Assembly: GCA_021799945.1 (NCBI GenBank)
Contig: JAJYZK010000069.1
Span: 1 to 10,896 of the forward strand
Length of the DNA stretch: 10,896 bases
DNA from: Acidobacteriota bacterium
Lineage (GTDB): Bacteria > Acidobacteriota > Terriglobia > Terriglobales > Acidobacteriaceae
Reading direction: 5' to 3'
The translations under genes and the position numbers were made by a program. Position 1 is the first letter of the stretch. Every line of letters begins with the position of its first letter. The notes below the pieces were generated by a model, which made no database searches, was not told where the DNA came from, and worked only from the letters and a program-made list of their open reading frames with translations. Positions 5,937-10,896 of this stretch are shown one piece after another.

Positions 5937-6845
5937 TCAGACCAGCGTGGAGTTGGGAACAGCCTGCGTGTTCAGCGACTTCTGCAGATACTCGCGCGCC
6001 CCGCGCAGGCTGGCCACCGGCTCGATGGTCGGCAGAAACTCCATCGCCGCGTAGCGGTTGTACTTCAGCGCGGCGAGCTTTCTGAAAATGTTGGCGTAAT
6101 CGATCTCCCCGGTTCCCGGCTCATGGCGTCCGGGCACATCCGCGATGTGAACCAGATCGATGATGTCAATATTTCCTTCGAGCTTCGTGATCAGGTTTCC
6201 GAAGGAGATCTGCTCATGGTAGAAGTCGTAGAGAAACCGGACGTTGGGGTGATTCACTTCGCGGATGATGTCGAAGCCTTCGGAGGAAGAAGTCAGAAAG
6301 TATTTCGGATTCTCGTGGGGATCGATATTTTCCAGCAGAATGGTCACGTTCTTCGGTCCGGCAATGTCTCCCATGCGTTTCAGCGTGTCCACCAGGGCTT
6401 GGCGCTGGCGCTCCGGGGGCATGCCGGGGATGCGGTTGCCGGAAAGAATGATGAAGCGCGAGCAGCCGATGCGCTCGGTATAGGGCATCAACTGGTTCAG
6501 CTCCGCGATCACCGCATCGCCCTGCGCGGGATCGGCCGGCGCGTGATGGAATCCGCCGAGCGTGTCCACCTGCAGGTTCAAGGAGTGCAGCTTCCCGGTC
6601 ATTACGCCAAATTCCGCGGGAGACCAGCTCAGAAACTCGCCGGTCAGCTCCACGTACCGGTAGCCCGCGTCGTAGGCCATCTGCATGCGCTGATCCAGGG
6701 GAAGGCTGCGGGGCAGCGTCCAGAGCATGACGGAGAGTTTGAAGGGAACCTGCATCTCGGCGGCGAGCAGCGGGGGGGCCGAAGGCAGGACCGCGGCGCC
6801 CAGGGCGGCGCCGGCGACAGTACGGGAAAACTCACGCCGATTCAT
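5937..6845 (-). CDS. Tat-exported TIM-barrel protein, hydroxypyruvate isomerase/sugar-phosphate isomerase type
   Basis: The protein is 302 aa of the xylose-isomerase-like (AP endonuclease 2) TIM-barrel superfamily, closest in motifs to hydroxypyruvate or 2-oxo-tetronate isomerases. It starts with a Tat signal: RREFSR at 3-8, then a hydrophobic Ala-rich stretch ending near PLLAAE (25-30). Conserved active-site-type segments are LLENIDPHE (Glu172), FLYDFYHEQI (Asp207, His210), HIADVPGRHEP (His233, Arg240) and the late AMEF (Glu269). These match the metal and catalytic residues expected of the family. The start at 6845 was chosen over the longer frame to 6914 because it places the twin arginines at the N-terminus, with GGAG about 9 nt upstream. 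The substrate is unknown. Exported members are frequent near carbohydrate-degradation genes, but none is directly adjacent in an operon here. The gene is monocistronic or follows the zinc-ribbon gene after a 279-nt gap. Confidence 0.88.
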   Translation of the reverse strand: MNRREFSRTVAGAALGAAVLPSAPPLLAAEMQVPFKLSVMLWTLPRSLPLDQRMQMAYDAGYRYVELTGEFLSWSPAEFGVMTGKLHSLNLQVDTLGGFHHAPADPAQGDAVIAELNQLMPYTERIGCSRFIILSGNRIPGMPPERQRQALVDTLKRMGDIAGPKNVTILLENIDPHENPKYFLTSSSEGFDIIREVNHPNVRFLYDFYHEQISFGNLITKLEGNIDIIDLVHIADVPGRHEPGTGEIDYANIFRKLAALKYNRYAAMEFLPTIEPVASLRGAREYLQKSLNTQAVPNSTLV

Positions 6846-7124
6846 TCCTGAGAACTCCATGCGCATTTGCCCGGCCCTCATCCGCTGCCGGAAGCGCAGG
6901 CAGAAGGATACCACGCAATCCTCTGCGCAGACTCGGGTTCGGCCCCGCAGATTCCGCGCCCGGGAGTCTGAAAGAGGGCGGATGAATCGCGCTGCGGCAC
7001 ATGGCGCTGTGGCCTGCTCCGATCACCTCGGAAGCGGCGTGGCCGGAGCCAAGACCCGGAGCGTCGCTTCGTTTGCGGGTTTCTCCGGTGGCCCCTCGTG
7101 GCATTCCGGAAGTGAGGCCGATCT
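6846..7124. other. intergenic region between zinc-ribbon gene and isomerase-like gene
   Basis: These 279 bp should contain the promoter of the minus-strand isomerase-like gene. No clear -35/-10 elements are seen. Open frames exist here on both strands, but their composition is Arg/Pro/Ala-rich and shadow-like. I see no RNA gene. Confidence 0.35.
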
Positions 7125-7385
7125 CTAGCGGCTTGCGCGGCGGGCGGAGGAGGCGATGCGGAAGACCGGCGAACTGTTCGCGCGCAGGGACTTCTTTGCC
7201 GCGGCGGACAACAGGTGAGGCCGCCCATGAATCACCTCGGAAGGCGAGTAGCGACGCCTTTCTCCGCAAATGGAGCAAACCACCGTGGTGGCTCGAGGGG
7301 GGAAGGTTCGGGTCCCGGCCGGGACGTCGTGCCCGCATTTTTTGCAGCGCACCACGCATGTCTTGGGGAAACGAAGCGCTCGCAT
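7125..7385 (-). CDS. small zinc-ribbon protein, 86 aa
   Basis: This short protein has two paired-cysteine knuckles, CKKC (Cys14, Cys17) and CSIC (Cys37, Cys40), spaced as in a zinc ribbon. The conserved-looking GERRRYSPSEV segment (41-51) follows, and then a basic, Ala/Ser/Arg-rich tail that is probably flexible. The function is unknown. Zinc ribbons of this size bind nucleic acid or proteins or simply stabilise a small fold. The ATG at 7385 is the first possible start but lacks a good ribosome site, and a GTG start just before the first CxxC is possible. It is transcribed divergently from the 308-aa secreted-protein gene, sharing the 110-bp region at 7386-7495. Confidence 0.7.
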   Translation of the reverse strand: MRALRFPKTCVVRCKKCGHDVPAGTRTFPPRATTVVCSICGERRRYSPSEVIHGRPHLLSAAAKKSLRANSSPVFRIASSARRASR

Positions 7386-7425
7386 AGAGGATATGGTAGG
7401 CGAAGATTAGGAGAATATCAAGCGC

Positions 7426-7475
7426 AGTCCGAGGCGTCGCTTGAGACCCCGGCGCGTGGGCGCCGGCCTCGGATT
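7426..7475 (+). promoter_or_regulatory. nested inverted repeats upstream of the 308-aa gene
   Basis: An outer perfect 8-bp inverted repeat (TCCGAGGC 7428-7435 with GCCTCGGA 7466-7473) is extendable by a G-T and an A-T pair. It encloses an inner perfect 7-bp stem (CCGGCGC 7449-7455 with GCGCCGG 7460-7466, loop GTGG). The arms share one base. The element ends about 20 nt before the ATG at 7496 and lies in the divergent region shared with the zinc-ribbon gene. It could be a leader RNA structure, an operator, or a terminator for incoming transcription; there is no T-run after it. The pairing is seen directly; the role is inferred. Confidence 0.5.
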
Positions 7476-7495
7476 TCCGCTCCCGGTCGGGGTAT

Positions 7496-8422
7496 ATGCT
7501 GGTGGCGGACCGGATTTATCCGCGTCCCTCGTATTCCGTGTTGTGGAGGGTTGTGAGAACCTTTTTGCGGCGAGGCCGGCGAGGCCCCAGTTGGCGGCTT
7601 CGCGGCGCAATCCGGACGGCTGCGCTGCTTGGGCTCCTGCTGCCGATTTCCGCGTGGCCGGCTGAGTTGAAGCCCCAGACCGCCGCTGCGTATCGAAAAT
7701 ACCTGGCCGGCGTGGAGCAGCGGACGCAGGCGCGCGACAGCTCCTCCACCGGCTTTCTGTGGATCGACGGCAAAACCGATCGATGGGAGCAGGTGCGCGC
7801 CGGAACCATCCTCACCCAACAGATCAAGTCGCCGTCCATTCCCGGAGGGATGGTGCAGGACTGGGTCGGCGCCGTCTTCATTCCCGGCGCAACGCTGGCC
7901 GAGGCCGAAAGCGTGCATCGCGATTATGCGGATTACGGCAAGATCTATGCCCCGGATATCAGCCATCCCAAAGTGCTTTCTCACGACGGAAACCGATATG
8001 TCGTCTCCTACCGCATTACGGAGAAAAAATTTCTGACCGCGGTGGTCGATGTAGTGAACGAGGTGCGCTACATTCCTCTTGGGCCGCGGAAACTCGCGGT
8101 GTGGTCGGAAAGCCAGTCGGTGCGCCAGGTGGATCACGCCGGGACGCCGTCGGAGGTGGTGCTGCCGCCGGAGAAAGGCCTGGGAATGCTGTGGGCGATT
8201 GACACCTACTGGCGGATAGAGCAGCGCGACGAGGGCGCGTACATCGAATGCGAGGCGGTCTCCTTCAGCCGGGAGATCCCTTTGGAGATGGATCGGCTGC
8301 TGGCCCCGATTCTGCGCTCCTTCGCCGAAAATTCGCTGGTGAATACGCTCGCCGCCAAGAAGCGGGCCATTCAGTCCCTTCCCACGTACCATTCCGCCGC
8401 GCTTCCCTCGGCCCATCGCTAG
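7496..8422 (+). CDS. secreted hypothetical protein, 308 aa
   Basis: The basic N-terminus and hydrophobic stretch at about 40-53 (TAALLGLLLPISAWPA), followed by a plausible cleavage site near residue 56, indicate export. The mature part has a TGFLWID motif (about 85-91), ESVHRDYADYGKIYAPDI (138-155), a beta-rich core (KKFLTAVVDVVNEVRY), then WAIDTYWRIEQRDEGAYIECEAVSFSREIP (about 233-262). That last pattern resembles the final strand and long C-terminal helix of START/SRPBCC-type lipid-binding folds, common in uncharacterised acidobacterial proteins. This is a fold guess, not an identification. The start is uncertain: the ATG at 7496 has a weak GGGG upstream, while a GTG at 7553 has GGAGGG only 2 nt away. 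Both leave the signal peptide intact. No enzyme motif is seen. Confidence 0.8.
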   Translation: MLVADRIYPRPSYSVLWRVVRTFLRRGRRGPSWRLRGAIRTAALLGLLLPISAWPAELKPQTAAAYRKYLAGVEQRTQARDSSSTGFLWIDGKTDRWEQVRAGTILTQQIKSPSIPGGMVQDWVGAVFIPGATLAEAESVHRDYADYGKIYAPDISHPKVLSHDGNRYVVSYRITEKKFLTAVVDVVNEVRYIPLGPRKLAVWSESQSVRQVDHAGTPSEVVLPPEKGLGMLWAIDTYWRIEQRDEGAYIECEAVSFSREIPLEMDRLLAPILRSFAENSLVNTLAAKKRAIQSLPTYHSAALPSAHR

Positions 8423-8463
8423 AATGTCGGGCGCCCACCCGGGTCCGGACCGTGCGCCGATCT

Positions 8464-8477
8464 CCACCCTTCGGTGG
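8464..8477 (+). terminator. hairpin downstream of the 308-aa gene
   Basis: A perfect 5-bp stem CCACC-CTTC-GGTGG lies about 40 nt after the stop codon. The right arm can alternatively pair with GCGCCCACC at 8430-8438. A 10-bp palindrome, GGTCCGGACC, sits between at 8442-8451. No T-run follows, so intrinsic termination is uncertain. Confidence 0.3.
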
Positions 8478-8569
8478 GTGCGCGGGCCGCGCGGGCTCGC
8501 ATAGGATTCTGGTGTCTCCGGCATTCGCGTGCGGAGGCGCATCCTCATCGATCGAAGAAAGGCCAGTCC

Positions 8570-9136
8570 ATGCCCCATATCGCATTGCCAGAAGGACTCT
8601 TCGGAATTCGCTCCGCCATGGCGTTTCGGCCGGAGACCGCCAAACCTCTCAACGAACTTGCAGAGGCGCTCCTGCGCGGTCCCGGCACGCTCTCGCCCGG
8701 AGAACGGGAACTGATCGCGACCTATGTTTCCTATCTGAACGACTGCTACTACTGCCAGACCATTCACGGGGCCATTGCCGCCGCCAATCTCGACGGCGAC
8801 GAAGAACTGGTGAAGCGGGTGAAGGCGGACTTTCAACACGCGGATATCTCCGGCAAGCTCAAACAACTGCTGGCGATCGCGGCCAAGGTGCAGCGGAGCG
8901 GCAAGAGCGTAACCGCCGGGGATATCGAAAGGGCGAAGGAGGCGGGAGCCAGCGATCTGGAGATTCACGATGCCGTTCTGATCGCCGCCGCGTTCTGCAT
9001 GTACAACCGCTATGTCGATGGGCTGGCGACCACCCAGCCGCGCGACGAGGAGATGTACCGCGAGCGCGGAAAGCTGGTGGCCAGAGAGGGCTACGTCAAC
9101 GTCAGCAAGTCCTATCTTCCTGCCTTGGCGCGATAG
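8570..9136 (+). CDS. carboxymuconolactone decarboxylase / AhpD-like peroxidase-related protein
   Basis: A 188-aa all-helical protein of the AhpD-like superfamily. The core motif is at residues 56-67, with Cys59-x2-Cys62-x3-His66 (NDCYYCQTIHGA), the CxxC redox pair and proton-relay histidine typical of AhpD-type thiol-disulfide/peroxidase-related enzymes. It is preceded by GERELIATYVSYL and followed by a second conserved helix, HDAVLIAAAFCMYNRYVDGL (133-152). The length and layout match the uncharacterised peroxidase-related subgroup rather than true AhpD. The start at 8570 is backed by AGAAAGG about 7 nt upstream; the frame opens at 8474 but the extra residues are Arg/Ala-rich and unlike the family. 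It is probably cytoplasmic, acting in peroxide or electrophile defence or on an unknown cyclic substrate. It stands alone: gaps of 147 nt upstream and 199 nt downstream. Confidence 0.92.
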   Translation: MPHIALPEGLFGIRSAMAFRPETAKPLNELAEALLRGPGTLSPGERELIATYVSYLNDCYYCQTIHGAIAAANLDGDEELVKRVKADFQHADISGKLKQLLAIAAKVQRSGKSVTAGDIERAKEAGASDLEIHDAVLIAAAFCMYNRYVDGLATTQPRDEEMYRERGKLVAREGYVNVSKSYLPALAR

Positions 9137-9157
9137 CTTCGCCGCCTGCCAAGGCGG
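9122..9157 (+). terminator. two competing hairpins over the stop codon of the AhpD-like gene
   Basis: GCCTTGGC at 9122-9129 is perfectly complementary to GCCAAGGC at 9148-9155, forming a stem that loops out the stop codon. CCGCCT at 9142-9147 can instead pair with AGGCGG at 9152-9157 (loop GCCA). The two stems share the 9152-9155 segment and exclude each other. No T-run follows. It may be a terminator or mRNA 3' end stabiliser. Confidence 0.35.
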
Positions 9158-9335
9158 GGAGCCGGATGGAAGCTGCGCATCGATCCCGCATCCCGGCAGC
9201 GTGCGCTTGCGTTCCGGCGCCGTGCATCCCCGGCCTCCCGCATTCCGGTTCTTGCCCGGACTTCCATCCTGAGGGTAGGATCGGTCCTGCCCGCGGCGGA
9301 GCCGGCGCCGCGGCCTACAGGGAGAAACCAGGAAG

Positions 9336-10896
9336 ATGCGCGCCGATCGACCGCTTCGCAACAGGCGAACCGCTGTGCTGACAACGGTTCTGATTCCTTT
9401 CCTTGCCGCCGCCGGGCTGGCCTTCGCCTCGCTGCATGGATTGGCCTCCCGTTCGCCGGGTCGCGGCCGGCCGGCCGCCATGCTTGCCGATTCGGATGCG
9501 GCGCCGCCACAGATTCCCGCGCCGAAGCCGCCGATGGGCTGGTCCTCCTGGAACAGCTTTTCCAACCGGGTGGATGCGCAGGTGGTGATGGAGCAGGCCA
9601 AGGCGCTGGCCAGTCCGGCCTTCCGCGCCGCCGGGTACCAGTACGTGAACATCGACGAGGGCTGGTGGATGGGGGAGCGCGACGCGCAGGGCGGCTTCGT
9701 GGTCGATCCGACGGCATGGCCCGCGCTGGCGCCCGGCGAGCGCGCCGGCGACATGGCCAACATTGCCCGCTACATTCACAGTCTCGGCCTCAAGGCGGGC
9801 ATTTACACGGATGCCGGGATGGCCGGTTGCGGCCATTACAGCCCCGATCTGGGGCCGGCTGAGACCAACTCCGGAAGCGAAGGCCACTACGATCAGGACA
9901 TGCTCCAGTTCGCCAAATGGGGATTCGACTACGTCAAGGTGGACTGGTGCGGCGGGCATGGAGAGAAGCTGGATCCGGCCTTGCAATACGCGGAGATCGG
10001 GCGGGCCATCGACCGGGCCGCGAAAGCGACCGGGCGCCGGCTCTATTATTCCATCTGCAATTGGGGAGTGGACAGTCCCTGGACCTGGGCGCCCGGAATC
10101 GGCGGGGTCAACGCGGATATCTGGCGGACCAGCGGAGACATTGTGGCCCCGATCGTGGCCGGAGACATTCACGCCGACCGCCGGGCGAGCTTCCCCAAAA
10201 TGCTTTCCAACTTCGACAAGGGCATTCATCCGGAGGCCGAACACACCGGCTACTACAACGACCCGGACATGATGGTCATCGGCATGCCCGGACTCACCGC
10301 GGAGCAAAACCGGGTGCATATGAGCCTGTGGGCCATCTCCGGCGCGCCGCTGCTGCTGGGCGCGGATCTGACCAAGCTCGATCCGCAGACAACTGCGATG
10401 GTTACGAATTCCGAGGTGATCGCGGTCGATCAGGACCCGCTCGGCCTGCAGGGAATCAAAGTAGCCGAGGCCTCCCCTGGGCTGCAGGTCTGGGCCAAGC
10501 CTCTGGCCGCGCCGGGCCGCCTGGCTTTGCTGTTCCTCAACCGCACCGCGAGCCCGCAGCAGATCTCGGTTCAATCCGACCAGCTCGGCCTTGACTCGGC
10601 GAGCCCGGTCACGGTGCGGGATCTCTGGGCCGGAAAAGACCTGGGCTCATTCCGGTCCTCCTACTCGGTCCAGACGGCGGCCGGAGACGTCGCCATGCTG
10701 GTGGTGCAGGGGACGCCGGGCGCGAAGACCAGTTACCAGCCGGAGGCCGAGGACGGCGGCGTGGTTTTCAAAGGCGTCGTGGCCCCGGCGGCTTCCGCGT
10801 ATCTGCGAATCGACTACGTCAATGGCGACCAGTCGCCGCGCCGCGCGGAGCTGCGGGTGAACGGGCGAACCCCGACCTGGGTTGCGTTTCCTTCCA
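9336..10896 (+). CDS. GH27 alpha-galactosidase-type glycosidase, exported (3' end cut by window edge)
   Basis: Retaining glycoside hydrolase of family GH27, which removes terminal alpha-galactose (or alpha-N-acetylgalactosamine / beta-L-arabinopyranose) from oligo- and polysaccharides. 520 codons are present and the gene runs off the right edge. A basic N-terminus and hydrophobic helix (about 14-33) form a signal peptide or anchor, followed by a short linker. The TIM barrel begins with PPMGWSSWNSF (65-75). YVKVDWCGG holds the expected nucleophile Asp203. DIWRTSGDI holds the expected acid/base Asp268. YYNDPDMM (306-313) and LWAISGAPLLLGADL (about 330-344) are classic GH27 segments. A C-terminal beta-sandwich covers about 355-462. 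From about 468 on there is an extra module with an EAEDGG start and RAELRVNG, resembling CBM6/35-like carbohydrate-binding domains. The start at 9336 has GGGAG and AGGA upstream. The exact substrate cannot be told. Confidence 0.95.
   Translation, partial: MRADRPLRNRRTAVLTTVLIPFLAAAGLAFASLHGLASRSPGRGRPAAMLADSDAAPPQIPAPKPPMGWSSWNSFSNRVDAQVVMEQAKALASPAFRAAGYQYVNIDEGWWMGERDAQGGFVVDPTAWPALAPGERAGDMANIARYIHSLGLKAGIYTDAGMAGCGHYSPDLGPAETNSGSEGHYDQDMLQFAKWGFDYVKVDWCGGHGEKLDPALQYAEIGRAIDRAAKATGRRLYYSICNWGVDSPWTWAPGIGGVNADIWRTSGDIVAPIVAGDIHADRRASFPKMLSNFDKGIHPEAEHTGYYNDPDMMVIGMPGLTAEQNRVHMSLWAISGAPLLLGADLTKLDPQTTAMVTNSEVIAVDQDPLGLQGIKVAEASPGLQVWAKPLAAPGRLALLFLNRTASPQQISVQSDQLGLDSASPVTVRDLWAGKDLGSFRSSYSVQTAAGDVAMLVVQGTPGAKTSYQPEAEDGGVVFKGVVAPAASAYLRIDYVNGDQSPRRAELRVNGRTPTWVAFPS

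Noticed and set aside
5790..6851. 353-codon plus-strand frame
   Set aside because: It is antisense to the Tat TIM-barrel gene, which has family motifs and a signal peptide.
7020..7243. Direct repeat ATCACCTCGGAAG at about 7020 and about 7231
   Set aside because: Two copies of 13 bp on the same strand, one of them inside the zinc-ribbon gene, with no flanking structure. Most likely chance.
7418..9763. 781-codon open frame on the minus strand
   Set aside because: It runs antisense across three well-supported plus-strand genes. Its Arg/Gly/His/Pro-rich product has no domain pattern. Long antisense frames are common in GC-rich DNA.
9315..10574. 419-codon minus-strand frame
   Set aside because: It is antisense to the GH27 gene, which has all catalytic motifs. 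The composition is typical of a shadow frame.
1..10896. CRISPR array, tRNA/rRNA genes, insertion sequences, phage or defence genes
   Set aside because: I scanned both strands by eye and found no spaced identical repeats, cloverleaf with CCA-end features, transposase motifs or terminal inverted repeats.

Overview
The window is a GC-rich stretch of bacterial chromosome. It most likely comes from a soil-type Acidobacteriota (Solibacter/Koribacter-like). That placement is an inference from gene style: split nuoC and nuoD, small zinc-ribbon proteins, a Tat-exported sugar-isomerase-like protein, a secreted GH27 enzyme, and several hypothetical proteins of a kind I associate with that phylum. No rRNA, tRNA, CRISPR array, transposase or phage gene is visible.

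Positions 1-4786 (minus strand) hold the start of a tightly packed respiratory complex I (NADH:quinone oxidoreductase) operon, in the order nuoA-nuoC-nuoD-ORF143-nuoE-nuoF-nuoG. nuoG runs off the left edge. Gene junctions are a 2-nt gap, a 1-nt overlap, two ATGA overlaps, then gaps of 22 and 36 nt, so the genes are probably co-transcribed and partly translationally coupled. Two things stand out. nuoB, which normally sits between nuoA and nuoC and carries cluster N2, is absent. An unrecognised 143-residue gene is wedged between nuoD and nuoE.

Positions 4787-5936 hold a divergent intergenic region, a plus-strand hypothetical gene (188 aa) with a low-complexity N-terminal half containing 12-bp tandem repeats, and a largely empty convergent region with one doubtful 36-codon ORF.

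Positions 5937-7385 (minus strand) hold a Tat-signal TIM-barrel protein of the hydroxypyruvate isomerase type and an 86-aa zinc-ribbon protein.

Positions 7386-10896 (plus strand) hold a secreted 308-aa protein with a structured, hairpin-rich upstream region, an AhpD/carboxymuconolactone-decarboxylase-type protein, and the first 520 codons of an exported GH27 alpha-galactosidase-type glycosidase with an extra C-terminal module cut off by the right edge. These genes are separated by 150-200 nt and look like independent units. The left part is core energy metabolism; the right part suggests polysaccharide use and export, with no obvious shared pathway.

I did not find a clear new multi-gene system. 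The best candidates for novelty are the unrecognised ORF inside the complex I operon together with the missing nuoB, and the nested inverted repeats at 7426-7475.
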